The notes below the pieces were generated by a model. The model was not told the DNA's origin, did not search any database, and saw nothing but the letters and a program-made list of their open reading frames with translations. Below, piece by piece: positions 16,035 through 24,407 of a stretch of DNA of 64,000 bases (positions are counted from its first letter, which is position 1; every line of letters starts with the position of its first letter). Origin of the DNA: Nonomuraea helvata (GTDB taxonomy: Bacteria > Actinomycetota > Actinomycetes > Streptosporangiales > Streptosporangiaceae); the NCBI RefSeq assembly GCF_039535785.1, contig NZ_BAAAXV010000005.1:1550001-1614000 (forward strand). The letters are read 5' to 3'. Made by a program: the position numbers and the translations under genes.

Positions 16035-16334
16035 TCAGGCGGGCTCCGGGTCCTGCGTGGGCCTCGGCTGCCGCCTGCTGTGCAGGTCCACGACCGTCGG
16101 CTGCACCGCCCGCTCCAGAGAGCCGCGCAGGTCGGCCAGCATCTCCGCGGCATCGCGTTCACGTATGCGCGTCGCCATCTCGTTGCGCTCGTCGACCTTC
16201 CTGCGGAGGTACGCCTCGCGGTTGACGCGCAGGCCGTACATGAGCTCGACCCTGATCAGGGCCAGCTCCTCCTCGAGGCTGATGCCCGCGAGCGTGGGCG
16301 CGGGGCGTCGTTTCCGGATGATGCGACGGATCAT
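16035..16334 (-). CDS. Small basic/helical protein of unknown function
   Basis: The 99-residue protein starts with the very basic MIRRIIRKRRPAP and continues as mostly charged helix (ISLEEELALIRVELMYGLRV, then DERNEMATRIRERDAAEML), probably a coiled coil, with a polar C-terminus. No family recognised. A longer frame reaches 16553, but the ATG at 16334 has GGGAGG five bases before it. It precedes the TcpC-like gene on the same strand by about 320 bases and shares a repeat motif with that gap. It could be a cytoplasmic accessory or regulator of the secretion-like operon; that is inference from position. Confidence 0.6.
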   Translation of the reverse strand: MIRRIIRKRRPAPTLAGISLEEELALIRVELMYGLRVNREAYLRRKVDERNEMATRIRERDAAEMLADLRGSLERAVQPTVVDLHSRRQPRPTQDPEPA

Positions 16335-16417
16335 GAGGGCCTCCCGAGTCAGCGTGAACGCCGTGACGATTCGACGCGCGGGGGCCCAAAGTGGTTGACG
16401 CATCAGTTTTCCCGGCA

Positions 16418-16451
16418 TCAGACGCCTATCGACTCCCGACGTCAGACGCCT
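16418..16451. repeat. Tandem direct repeat TCAGACGCCT, 24-base period
   Basis: TCAGACGCCT occurs at 16418-16427 and 16442-16451; read on the minus strand the conserved part is AGGCGTCTGAyGyCGGGA. It lies 80-120 bases upstream of the small minus-strand gene at 16334. The core occurs again at 15931-15940 ahead of the TcpC-like gene. Two-turn spacing suggests a regulator binding one face of the DNA. Confidence 0.5.
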
Positions 16452-16566
16452 GAGGGGGCTGCACCGCCGTCCACGCGGCAACTTAGCGTAACCGACGACT
16501 GCGCTGAGTGATTGCGCCGACGACACGCGGCAACTCGCCGGGCAGGACGTCATCCGGGACGACGGT

Positions 16567-17790
16567 TCACGCGTCTTCTGGTGGGCCGGAGTCCTCGGCG
16601 CGTACGGTCAGTCGGTCGTCACTCAGGCGGATCGTCAGCAGCGAACCGGGAGAGACGTCCTTGGCAAGGCGCACCACCTCGCCCGACGGGTGCTGGACGA
16701 TGGCGTAGCCACGCTCCAGCGTGGCCGCCGGGGACAGCGCGACCAGGCGGGCACGCAGGTGGGTGAGGTCGTCGGAGGCCCGGTCGAGCGAGCTGGACAG
16801 CGAGCGCCTGGCCCGGTCGCGCAGCGACTCGGCCTGCTCGGCCCGGCGCTCCAGCTCGCGCACCGGGTCGGCCAGCGAGGGCCGCGAGCGCAGCGAGGTG
16901 AGCCAGGACATCTCCCGGTCGAGCCAGCCGCTCATCACCCTGCGGCCCCGGTCGCGGAGCTGGCGCACCAGCGTGAGCTGCTCGCCGACGTCGGGCACGA
17001 CCTTCTTGGCCGCGTCCGTGGGGGTGGAGGCGCGCACGTCGGCCACCAGGTCGAGCAGCGGGCTGTCCTGCTCGTGGCCGATCGCGCTGACGACGGGGGT
17101 GCGGCAGGCGGCCACCGAGCGTACGAGCGTCTCGTCGGAGAACGGCAGGAGATCCTCCAGGGAGCCGCCGCCGCGGGCGATGACGATCACGTCGACCGAG
17201 GAGTCGGCGTCGAGCTTGCGCAGCGCCTCGGTCACCTCGCCCACCGCGTAAGGGCCCTGGACGGCCACCTCCTCGACCTTGAACCGCACGGCGGGCCAGC
17301 GCCTGCGGGAGTTCTCCAGCACGTCGCGCTCGGCCGCGGAGTCGCGGCCGCAGATGAGCCCGATCGTGCCGGGCAGGAACGGCAGCCGCCGTTTCCTGTC
17401 GGCGTTGAACAGCCCCTCGGTCGCCAGGAGCTGCCTGAGCCGCTCCAGCCTGGCCAGCAGCTCGCCCACACCGACCGGGCGGATCTCCAGGGCGGTGAAG
17501 GCGAACGAGCCTCTGTTGACCCAGAAGTCGGGCTTGACCTGCATCACGACCCTGGCGCCGTCGGCCGGCCTCGGCACGGCGGCCTCGTAGACGCCGCGCG
17601 GGGTGGTGACCTTGGCCGACACGTTGGCGACCGGGTCGCGCAGCGTCATGAACACCGTGCCGCCACGCGCGCTGAGGTCGGTGATCTGGCCCTCGACCCA
17701 GACCGTGCCGAGTCTGCCGATCCAGCCGCCCACCATCTGAAGGACCGTACGGATCGGCAGGGGAGACTCGGGTGAGGTCTTGTCGGTCAT
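16567..17790 (-). CDS. xseA: Exodeoxyribonuclease VII large subunit
   Basis: The 407-residue protein is the catalytic subunit of exonuclease VII, which trims single-stranded DNA to short oligonucleotides. It begins with an OB-fold (residues about 10-105, including WVEGQITDLSARGGTVFMTL), followed by the catalytic core with LICGRDSAAERDVL, IARGGGSLEDLLPFSDE and SAIGHEQD. The C-terminal half is a long helical arm and the tail has LERGYAIVQ. On the minus strand TAGTCT ends six bases before the ATG with no Shine-Dalgarno sequence, the pattern of a leaderless transcript. Its partner xseB is not adjacent but lies on the opposite strand at 25624. Confidence 0.95.
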   Translation of the reverse strand: MTDKTSPESPLPIRTVLQMVGGWIGRLGTVWVEGQITDLSARGGTVFMTLRDPVANVSAKVTTPRGVYEAAVPRPADGARVVMQVKPDFWVNRGSFAFTALEIRPVGVGELLARLERLRQLLATEGLFNADRKRRLPFLPGTIGLICGRDSAAERDVLENSRRRWPAVRFKVEEVAVQGPYAVGEVTEALRKLDADSSVDVIVIARGGGSLEDLLPFSDETLVRSVAACRTPVVSAIGHEQDSPLLDLVADVRASTPTDAAKKVVPDVGEQLTLVRQLRDRGRRVMSGWLDREMSWLTSLRSRPSLADPVRELERRAEQAESLRDRARRSLSSSLDRASDDLTHLRARLVALSPAATLERGYAIVQHPSGEVVRLAKDVSPGSLLTIRLSDDRLTVRAEDSGPPEDA

Positions 17791-17796
17791 GGCCGA

Positions 17797-17802
17797 AGAC
17801 TA
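17797..17802 (-). promoter_or_regulatory. Probable -10 box of a leaderless xseA mRNA
   Basis: On the minus strand TAGTCT is followed by six bases and then the xseA ATG, leaving no room for a Shine-Dalgarno element. The TAnnnT-N6-7-start pattern recurs at ten other genes in this window. Confidence 0.5.
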
Positions 17803-17816
17803 CGGGGTGAGGGTGA

Positions 17817-18983
17817 CTATTCCCCTGCCTGCAGCTTCGCCAGGCGGTTCTCGAACATCTTGATCACCTCGGGCCGCGCCTTCGTGGCGTTCTCGAAGGC
17901 GAGGAAGTCGCCGATCTGCTCGGCGGTCTTGCCCCGCATCCTGGCGCGCAGGGACGCGACGGTCATCTCGGCGTAGCCGGGCAGCGGCTCGGCCTGGTCC
18001 GCAGAGGCGGAGGCGGCGGTGGCCGCTGCGGCGGCGGCGAGGGCCGGCGCGGCAGCGGGCTCCGGTGCGGCTTCGGGCGTGGCGGCGGCCTCGTCGGCCG
18101 GCTTCTTGGTCGGCTTCTTGGCCGCAGCGGGCTTCCTGGCGGCGGCGGGCTTCCTGGCCGGGGCCTTGCGGGTGGCCTTCGGCTTGGCCTCGGGAGTCTT
18201 CTCCACGACGGCGGCCTTCGCCTCGACCTCGGCAGGCTCCTCGGCGACGGCGGGCTTCTCCGAGACAGCAGGCTTCTCGGAGACGGCGGGCTCGGCGACC
18301 GTGGCGGCGGGGGCGACCTCGGGCTCAGCGGCCTTGGGCTCGGCCGCGGGCTCCTCCTCGACAGCGGGCTCAGCGGCGGCCTTGGGCTCCTCCACGACGG
18401 TGGCCGCGGGCTCGGCGGACTTGGACTCGGCCGCGGGCTCGGCGGACTTGGAGTCGGCCTTGGGCTCCTCCGTGGCGGCGGGCTCGGTGGCGGGCTTGGG
18501 CTCCTCCGCGACCGCCTGCTTGGCGGCGGCCTTGGGCTCCGCCGCGGGCTCCTCCTCGACAGCGGGCTTGGTGGCGGCGGAGGTCTCGGTGTTGGCGGTG
18601 GCCACGGACTCGGACTTGCCGGCCGGGGTGAAGATGACCGGGTCGGGCTTGGTCTTGGCGGCGCCGTTGGGCTCGGCCGCGCCCGGGCGCGGCGCGAAGA
18701 TCACCGGCTCCTTGCGAGCGGGCTTGTCCTCTTCCGCCGCCGGAGCCGCGGCCACCTGGTCGGCGGCCGAAGGACGCGAGTCGTACGACTCCTCCTCGCG
18801 CTCCTCCTTGCTGCCCAGGTTCTTGATGGAGTTCTTCACCCGGTCGACGACCAGCAGCGCCTGGCCGGCCGCACTGAGCGTGGTCTGGATGACGAGCAGC
18901 GGAAGGTCCTTGGCCTTTTCCTTGAGCTCGTCCTTGTTGGTGACGGTCTTGGCGATGTTGCGTATCACGTCGCTGAGGGACAT
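17817..18983 (-). CDS. Ala/Lys/Pro/Glu-rich protein of the Rv1109c (lipid-droplet-associated) type
   Basis: The 388-residue protein has a conserved N-terminus of about 65 residues (MSLSDVIRNIAKTVTNK, then a helix with LPLLVIQTTLSAAGQALLVV), a low-complexity centre of about 240 residues, and a conserved C-terminus with MTVASLRARMRGKTAEQIGD. The centre is built from variants of EEPAAEPKAA and a histone-H1-like stretch TRKAPARKPAAARKPAAAKK. Position between xseA and ispH matches the mycobacterial gene Rv1109c, whose family is described as lipid-droplet associated; the function here is inferred. A longer frame runs to 19127, but ATG 18983 has GGAG five bases before it. The size is well above the mycobacterial protein because of the repeats. 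Confidence 0.75.
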   Translation of the reverse strand: MSLSDVIRNIAKTVTNKDELKEKAKDLPLLVIQTTLSAAGQALLVVDRVKNSIKNLGSKEEREEESYDSRPSAADQVAAAPAAEEDKPARKEPVIFAPRPGAAEPNGAAKTKPDPVIFTPAGKSESVATANTETSAATKPAVEEEPAAEPKAAAKQAVAEEPKPATEPAATEEPKADSKSAEPAAESKSAEPAATVVEEPKAAAEPAVEEEPAAEPKAAEPEVAPAATVAEPAVSEKPAVSEKPAVAEEPAEVEAKAAVVEKTPEAKPKATRKAPARKPAAARKPAAAKKPTKKPADEAAATPEAAPEPAAAPALAAAAAATAASASADQAEPLPGYAEMTVASLRARMRGKTAEQIGDFLAFENATKARPEVIKMFENRLAKLQAGE

Positions 18984-19070
18984 GACGTCTCCCTGGGAGG
19001 TCAGTATTGGACGGCTAGTCTGGCAAAACGCGGGCAAGCACGCACGCGCAGCCCTGATCGCCGCTCCACG

Positions 19071-19076
19071 TAGCAT
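19071..19076 (+). promoter_or_regulatory. Probable -10 box of a leaderless ispH mRNA
   Basis: TAGCAT is followed by seven bases and the ispH ATG. There is no convincing Shine-Dalgarno sequence in the gap. Confidence 0.5.
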
Positions 19077-19083
19077 AGAAAGT

Positions 19084-20049
19084 ATGGAGCCCCAGACCTC
19101 TACTTCCCGCCGAGTACTCGTAGCCAAGCCCCGCGGCTACTGTGCCGGAGTCGATCGAGCCGTGGTAGCGGTCGAGAAGGCTTTGGAGCAGTATGGTGCG
19201 CCGATCTACGTACGTAAGCAGATCGTCCACAACACCCACGTGGTCAAGACGCTCGAAGCCAGGGGCGCGATCTTCGTCGACGAGACCGAGGAGGTCCCCG
19301 AGGGCGAGATCGTGGTGTTCTCCGCCCACGGCGTGTCCCCGGCCGTGCACGAGGAGGCCAGGCAGCGCGGGCTGCGCACCGTCGACGCCACCTGCCCGCT
19401 GGTCACCAAGGTGCACAACGAGGCGCGGCGGTTCGCCGGCCAGGACTACGACATCCTCCTGATCGGGCACGAAGGCCACGAGGAGGTCGAGGGCACCTCG
19501 GGTGAGGCCCCTGACCACATCCAGCTCGTGGACGGGCTCGACGCGGTCGACAAGGTGCAGGTGAAGGACCCGAGCAAGCTGGTGTGGCTGTCGCAGACCA
19601 CGCTGTCGGTCGACGAGACCACCGAGACGGTGACCCGGCTCAAGGAGCGCTTCCCCACGCTGATCGACCCGCCGAGCGACGACATCTGTTACGCCACCCA
19701 GAACCGGCAGGTGGCGGTCAAGGAGATCGCCGCCGAGGCGCAGCTCGTCATCGTGGTCGGCTCCGAGAACTCGTCCAACTCCAAGCGCCTGGTCGAGGTG
19801 GCCAAGGACTACGGCGCGGAGGCCTCGTACCTGGTCGACAACGCCACGTTCATCCGCGACGAGTGGCTCGAAGGGGTCACCACGGTCGGCGTCACCAGCG
19901 GCGCCTCCGTCCCGGATGAGCTGGTCGAGGAGGTGCTGGCGCGGCTGGCCCAGCACGGGTTCGGCGACGTGACGGAGGTCGAGTCGGTGCAGGAGAGCAT
20001 GCGCTTCGCCCTGCCTCACGAGCTGCGCAAGGACCTGCGGGCGTCCTAG
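19084..20049 (+). CDS. ispH: 4-hydroxy-3-methylbut-2-enyl diphosphate reductase
   Basis: IspH (LytB) carries out the last step of the MEP isoprenoid pathway, reducing HMBPP to IPP and DMAPP with a 4Fe-4S cluster. The 321-residue protein shows the three cluster cysteines in PRGYCAGV (about residue 22), DATCPLV (about 107) and DDICYATQNRQ (about 201). The substrate histidines are in IVHNTHVV and SAHGVSP, with the catalytic Glu in HEGHEEVEG and the family signature VGSENSSNSKRL. The frame is open far upstream, over the antisense of the neighbouring repeat gene. The ATG at 19084 gives the family length and sits seven bases after a -10-like TAGCAT. Confidence 0.97.
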   Translation: MEPQTSTSRRVLVAKPRGYCAGVDRAVVAVEKALEQYGAPIYVRKQIVHNTHVVKTLEARGAIFVDETEEVPEGEIVVFSAHGVSPAVHEEARQRGLRTVDATCPLVTKVHNEARRFAGQDYDILLIGHEGHEEVEGTSGEAPDHIQLVDGLDAVDKVQVKDPSKLVWLSQTTLSVDETTETVTRLKERFPTLIDPPSDDICYATQNRQVAVKEIAAEAQLVIVVGSENSSNSKRLVEVAKDYGAEASYLVDNATFIRDEWLEGVTTVGVTSGASVPDELVEEVLARLAQHGFGDVTEVESVQESMRFALPHELRKDLRAS

Positions 20050-20552
20050 TCGTCCCCGCGCGGCGTCCCGTACACCTTGGGCTCGAAGTAGCCCTCCGGT
20101 TCGGGCACGAACGTCTGACGCGGGCGCGGCACCTCCGCGCCCGCCTTCAGCTCTTCCCGCAGCTCGCGTACGTTGTCGCGCAGCCCGCGCCGCCAGGCGA
20201 CGCCCAGCACGATCGCCGAGCCCGCGAACAGCCACGGCGCGCCGCTGGTCAGTGACGTGTAGAGGCCGAGCGCCAGCGACTGCACGATCGACACCGAGCC
20301 GAATGCCCGACCGAGCTCGACGAAGAGCGTGGCGCAGAAGAACACCAGCGGCGGCGTCACCACCAGCGACAGCAGCTCGCGCCGGTTGACCATGAGCGCG
20401 CCGAGCAGGCTCGACAGCACGAAAGCCGCGCCCACGACCTGCTGGACGTCGAACAGCGCCGCCAGCACGTAGCCCGCCAGGGTGGCGACCAGGGCGAGCG
20501 CGATGGCGCCGCGAGCGGTCAGCCTGACCGCGGAACGCCGCTTCTCACCCAA
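20046..20552 (-). CDS. Four-helix membrane protein, DUF6542-like (Rv1111c position)
   Basis: The 168-residue protein has four predicted membrane helices (about 13-32, 36-55, 60-82 and 97-116) and a cytoplasmic C-terminus with RPRQTFVPEPEGYFEPKVYG. The gene lies between ispH and ychF, the place held by the uncharacterised membrane protein Rv1111c in mycobacteria. I assign it to that family on position and topology. The start appears to be TTG at 20552, preceded by GGGGGTGGGG; no ATG or GTG in frame fits. The stop overlaps the ispH stop by four bases, tail to tail. Function unknown. Confidence 0.75.
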   Translation of the reverse strand: MGEKRRSAVRLTARGAIALALVATLAGYVLAALFDVQQVVGAAFVLSSLLGALMVNRRELLSLVVTPPLVFFCATLFVELGRAFGSVSIVQSLALGLYTSLTSGAPWLFAGSAIVLGVAWRRGLRDNVRELREELKAGAEVPRPRQTFVPEPEGYFEPKVYGTPRGDD

Positions 20553-20566
20553 TGCCCCACCCCCAT

Positions 20567-21823
20567 TTATTGCGACCCGTTGGCCAACTTACCGTTCGAG
20601 TGGGAAAGCAGATGCGAGGTTTCGAGCAGTTCCGGGGATGCCAGGGGTCTGGGCAGGCCATCGAGCATGTCCGGCGAGTCGAGATCGCCGTCCACAACGC
20701 CCAGATCGTGCAGCTTGCGCGCGGTGACCAGGACGCGGCTTTCGAGCGACCCGACCGATTTGTTGTACGCCTCCACAGCCCGCGTCAGTGCCCTGCCGAG
20801 CGAGTCGACGTTCCTGCCCAGGGATGACAGCCGCTCGTACAGCTCCTTGCCCAGCTCGAACACCGCCCGCGCGTTCTCGCTCAGCGCGGCCTGCTGCCAG
20901 GCGTAGTGCGCGGTGCGCAGCATCGTGATCAGCGTCGTCGGCGTGGCGATGTGGACCCGCCGCGTCATGGCGTACTCGAGCAGCCCGGGATCGCGCTCGA
21001 GCGCGGGGGCCAGGAACGCCTCACCCGGGATGAACAGCACCACGAACTCCGGCGACGGGTTGAACCCCTGCCAGTAGGACTTGGCCGCCAGCCGGTCGAT
21101 GTGCTCGCGCACGTGCCTGGCGTGGGCGTCGAGCCTGACGGAGGCCAGGGACTCGTCGGACGCCTCAGCGGCCTCCAGATAGGCCGCCAGCGAGACTTTG
21201 GAGTCGACCACGATGTTCTTGCCGCCGGTGAGCCTGACGACCATGTCGGGGCGCATGGAGCCCTCGGTGACCTGCTCCTCGAAGTCGCAGAAGCGCTGCA
21301 TGCCGGCGATCTCGGCGACCCGGCGCAGCTGGAGCTCGCCCCACCTGCCGCGTGCCTCCGGCCGTTGCAGTGCCCTGACGAGGGCGGTGGTCTGGGAGCG
21401 CAGCTGCTCGTTGCTCTGCCGTACGAACTCCATCTGCTTGGCCAGCTCGGCACGGGCCGCACGCTGGCCCGACTCGGTGTCGCGAAGCTGCGACTCGACC
21501 CGCGCCAGCGCGTCCTTCAGCGGCTCCACCAGGTGCTCGACGGCCTGCCTGCGCTGCTCCAGGTCGCCCGTGGCCTCGGCGCGGCTGGCCGCCAGCCTGG
21601 TCTCGGCCAGCTCGAGGAACCGGACGTTGTTGACGTCGAGTGCGCGCGTGGACAGGGCCTGGAAGCGCTCGGCGAGCTGCTCCTCGACGTAGACGAGCTT
21701 GTCGGCGGCCGCCTTGGCCCGCGCGTCGGCCTCCGCCACCCGCACCGCCGCTCTCGTCCTGGCCACCAGGAACCCGATGACGAGCCCGGCGGCCAGACCT
21801 GCGAGAAGCGAGACGATGTCCAC
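20567..21823 (-). CDS. rmuC: DNA recombination protein RmuC
   Basis: The 418-residue protein has an N-terminal membrane helix (IVSLLAGLAAGLVIGFLVA), a long coiled coil (about residues 30-150), and the RmuC nuclease-like domain with RPEARGRWGELQLRRVAEIAG and a following acid-rich motif VVDSKVSLAAYLEA that resembles the restriction-endonuclease-like core. RmuC limits inversions and recombination at short inverted repeats in E. coli. The C-terminal part has the family's YNKSVGSLESRVL helix. GTG start. It follows the DUF6542-like gene's start by 14 bases on the same strand, so the two may be co-transcribed. Confidence 0.92.
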   Translation of the reverse strand: MDIVSLLAGLAAGLVIGFLVARTRAAVRVAEADARAKAAADKLVYVEEQLAERFQALSTRALDVNNVRFLELAETRLAASRAEATGDLEQRRQAVEHLVEPLKDALARVESQLRDTESGQRAARAELAKQMEFVRQSNEQLRSQTTALVRALQRPEARGRWGELQLRRVAEIAGMQRFCDFEEQVTEGSMRPDMVVRLTGGKNIVVDSKVSLAAYLEAAEASDESLASVRLDAHARHVREHIDRLAAKSYWQGFNPSPEFVVLFIPGEAFLAPALERDPGLLEYAMTRRVHIATPTTLITMLRTAHYAWQQAALSENARAVFELGKELYERLSSLGRNVDSLGRALTRAVEAYNKSVGSLESRVLVTARKLHDLGVVDGDLDSPDMLDGLPRPLASPELLETSHLLSHSNGKLANGSQ

Positions 21824-21973
21824 CCGGCCGATGATGGCAGGACTCCGGCGCGCCGTTCCCGCCCGACACGCCCGTTACGCTCAGCACGTAAACTTGGGTG
21901 CCGTGAGCGAGCGGAGCGAGGGAACCATCAAACACAGCAGTCAAAGACTCATGACGCCGACGGAGTCGGTGGC

Positions 21974-23050
21974 ATGAGTCTCTCCATCGGTATCGTCGGT
22001 CTGCCCAACGTCGGCAAGTCCACGCTCTTCAACGCGCTGACGAAGTCCGGCAACGCGCTCGCCGCGAACTACCCGTTCGCCACCATCGAGCCGAACGTGG
22101 GCATCGTGGGCGTGCCCGACGACCGCCTGCCCAAGCTGGCCGAGATCTTCGGCTCGGCCCGCGTCCTGCCCGCCAAGGTCGAGTTCGTCGACGTGGCGGG
22201 CCTGGTCAAGGGGGCTTCCGAGGGGCAGGGCAGGGGCAACCAGTTCCTCGCCAACATCCGCGAGACCGACGCGATCTGCCAGGTCGTCCGCGTCTTCAAC
22301 GACCCCGACGTCACGCACGTGGACGGCGAGATCTCTCCCAAGCGCGACATCGAGACCATCAACACCGAGTTGATCATGGCCGACCTGCAGACGGTCGAGA
22401 AGGCCGTCCCGCGCCTGCAGAAGGAGGCGCGCAACAACAAGGACAGGAAGGTCGCGCTCGAGGCCGCTGAGGCCGCCCTGCGGGTGCTGGAGACCGGCAA
22501 GACCATCTTCGAGAGCGGCCTCGACCGCGAGGAGCTGCGCGAGCTGCACCTGCTGACGGCCAAGCCGTTCCTGTACGTGTTCAACCTCGACGCCGACGAG
22601 CTGACCGACACCGCGCTCAGGGAGCAGCTGTCGACGCTGGTCGCCCCGGCCGAGGCGGTCTTCATGGACGCCAAGATCGAGTCGGAGCTGGTCGAGCTCG
22701 ACGAGGAGGAGGCGCTGGAGCTGCTCCAGTCCGTCGGCCAGGAGGAGTCGGGGCTGCGGCAGCTCGCCAGGATCGGCTTCGACACCCTCGGTCTGCAGAC
22801 GTACCTCACGGCCGGGCCGAAGGAGAGCAGGGCCTGGACGATCCGCAAGGGCGCCACCGCGCCCGAGGCGGCCGGCGTGATCCACACCGACTTCCAGCGC
22901 GGCTTCATCAAGGCCGAGGTCGTCTCCTTCGACGACCTGGTCGAGCTCGGCTCCATCGCCAACGCCCGTTCGGCGGGCAAGGCCCGGGTCGAGGGCAAGG
23001 ACTACGTCATGCAGGACGGCGACGTGGTGGAGTTCCGCTTCAACGTCTGA
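21974..23050 (+). CDS. ychF: Ribosome-associated GTPase/ATPase YchF (OLA1 family)
   Basis: YchF binds ribosomes and hydrolyses ATP or GTP. The 358-residue protein starts with GIVGLPNVGKSTLFNALT (P-loop, residues 6-18), followed by the switch region with TIEPNVGIVGVPD, the G3 motif DVAGLVKGASEGQGRGNQFL, and NLDADE in place of the usual NKxD (YchF proteins use NxxE). A coiled-coil insertion follows (about 115-190) and a TGS domain closes the protein (about 275-358, DFQRGFIKAEVVSFDDL). ATG at 21974 has GGAG eight bases upstream; the frame runs further 5-prime but without family similarity. The leader carries a GAGCGAGCGGAGCGAG repeat-like run at 21905-21920. Confidence 0.96.
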   Translation: MSLSIGIVGLPNVGKSTLFNALTKSGNALAANYPFATIEPNVGIVGVPDDRLPKLAEIFGSARVLPAKVEFVDVAGLVKGASEGQGRGNQFLANIRETDAICQVVRVFNDPDVTHVDGEISPKRDIETINTELIMADLQTVEKAVPRLQKEARNNKDRKVALEAAEAALRVLETGKTIFESGLDREELRELHLLTAKPFLYVFNLDADELTDTALREQLSTLVAPAEAVFMDAKIESELVELDEEEALELLQSVGQEESGLRQLARIGFDTLGLQTYLTAGPKESRAWTIRKGATAPEAAGVIHTDFQRGFIKAEVVSFDDLVELGSIANARSAGKARVEGKDYVMQDGDVVEFRFNV

Positions 23051-23082
23051 GCCTTCAATGTGAGCAGGGCGCGGATACTCGA

Positions 23083-23109
23083 GGTCAGAGGCCTGCTCAG
23101 CCTCTGACC
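23083..23109. terminator. Hairpin terminator between ychF and glpX
   Basis: A perfect 10-bp stem (GGTCAGAGGC and its complement) with a seven-base loop lies between two convergent stop codons. No T-run follows, which is common for actinobacterial terminators. Confidence 0.75.
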
Positions 23110-23139
23110 CTCCGCAGGGGTCGGTGCGCCGCCGGCCGC

Positions 23140-24174
23140 TCAGCCTGCGGTGTCGAAGTTGATCGCGCTGTACGCCCGCAGCTTCCAGAGCTGGTGCTCG
23201 CTCTCGATCTTGCGGATCGTTCCCGACCGGCCGCGCATCACCAGCGACTCGGTCACCGCCGAGCCCGCGCGGAACCGTACGCCCTGCATGAGCTCCCCGT
23301 GCGTGATGCCGGTCGCCGCGAAGAACACGTCGTCGGACCTGACCAGGTCGTTCGTGGTGAGCACCTGGTTGAGGTCGTGCCCGGCGTCCAGGGCCTTGCG
23401 GCGCTCGGCATCGTCGCGTGGCCAGAGCTTGCCCTGGATCACGCCGCCCAGGCACTTGAGCGCGCACGCGGCCACGATGCCCTCCGGCGTGCCGCCGATG
23501 CCCAGCATCAGGTCGATGCCGGTGCCCGTACGGGCCGCCATGATCGCGCCGGCCACGTCGCCGTCGGTGATGAACTTGATCCGCGCGCCCGTCTCCCTGA
23601 TCTCCTTGACCAGCCGCTCGTGCCTGGGCCGGTCGAGCACGACCACGGTCACGTCGGAGGCCGAGCAGTGCTTGGCCCTGGCGACCGCGTTGATGTTCGC
23701 GGAGACGGGAGCCTCGATGTCGACCACGTCGGCCGCCTCGGGGCCGGTGACCAGCTTCTCCATGTAGAACACGGCCGACGGGTCGTACATCGAGCCGCGC
23801 TCGCTCACCGCGATCACCGACACCGCGTCAGGCATGCCCAGCGCGGTCAGTCTGGTGCCGTCGATGGGGTCCACGGCCACGTCGCAGTCGGGGCCGCTGC
23901 CGTCGCCCACCTGCTCGCCGTTGAAGAGCATCGGGGCGTGGTCCTTCTCACCCTCGCCGATGACCACCACGCCGTTCATGGAGACCGTGTTGATCAACTG
24001 GCGCATGGCGTTCACCGCCGCGCCGTCGGCGCCGTTCTTGTCGCCCCTGCCGACCCACCTGGCCGCCGCCATCGCCGCCGCCTCCGTGACGCGGACGAGC
24101 TCCAGCGCCAGGTTCCTGTCAGGGGCGTGCTCACCCGTGGCGAGCGCAGGCGGTACGGATGTCTGATCGGACAT
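23140..24174 (-). CDS. glpX: Fructose-1,6-bisphosphatase class II
   Basis: GlpX dephosphorylates fructose-1,6-bisphosphate in gluconeogenesis and is the main actinobacterial FBPase. The 344-residue protein has GEGEKDHAPML (metal ligands, about residues 73-83), the lithium-sensitive phosphatase motif DVAVDPIDGTRL (about 98-109), the FITDGDVAGAI strand and the glycine-rich LMLGIGGTPEGIVAA. A good Shine-Dalgarno (AAGGAGG) lies upstream of the ATG. The 233-base gap before it holds a CTACG-N5-CGTAG inverted repeat at 24200-24214 that could be an operator. The pairing with pckG later in the window covers two key gluconeogenic steps. Confidence 0.95.
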   Translation of the reverse strand: MSDQTSVPPALATGEHAPDRNLALELVRVTEAAAMAAARWVGRGDKNGADGAAVNAMRQLINTVSMNGVVVIGEGEKDHAPMLFNGEQVGDGSGPDCDVAVDPIDGTRLTALGMPDAVSVIAVSERGSMYDPSAVFYMEKLVTGPEAADVVDIEAPVSANINAVARAKHCSASDVTVVVLDRPRHERLVKEIRETGARIKFITDGDVAGAIMAARTGTGIDLMLGIGGTPEGIVAACALKCLGGVIQGKLWPRDDAERRKALDAGHDLNQVLTTNDLVRSDDVFFAATGITHGELMQGVRFRAGSAVTESLVMRGRSGTIRKIESEHQLWKLRAYSAINFDTAG

Positions 24175-24199
24175 GATGAGCAGCCTCCTTGTGGGAAAT

Positions 24200-24214
24200 C
24201 TACGTCGATCGTAG
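24200..24214. promoter_or_regulatory. Inverted repeat CTACG-N5-CGTAG upstream of glpX
   Basis: A 5-bp palindromic pair lies 26 bases before the glpX ATG (minus strand). It may be an operator or a short hairpin in the leader. The rest of the glpX-TetR gap (24175-24407) shows no gene and no clear promoter. Confidence 0.3.
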
Positions 24215-24407
24215 TTGCCCCTCTATTCCCGCCCAGAGGCGGATAATCTGCCCGGACGCGGGTGGGTTCGTGACAGGGGACGGCCTCGGTAAGCTGCGAG
24301 TGGATCGCCCTGTCATATCGGGGAACGGATTTTGCGCCATACCGTGTGCACGTGAAGGATCTTGCCTCCACGATGGAGCATGGCGCCCTGCCATGGAGGA
24401 GATCTGA

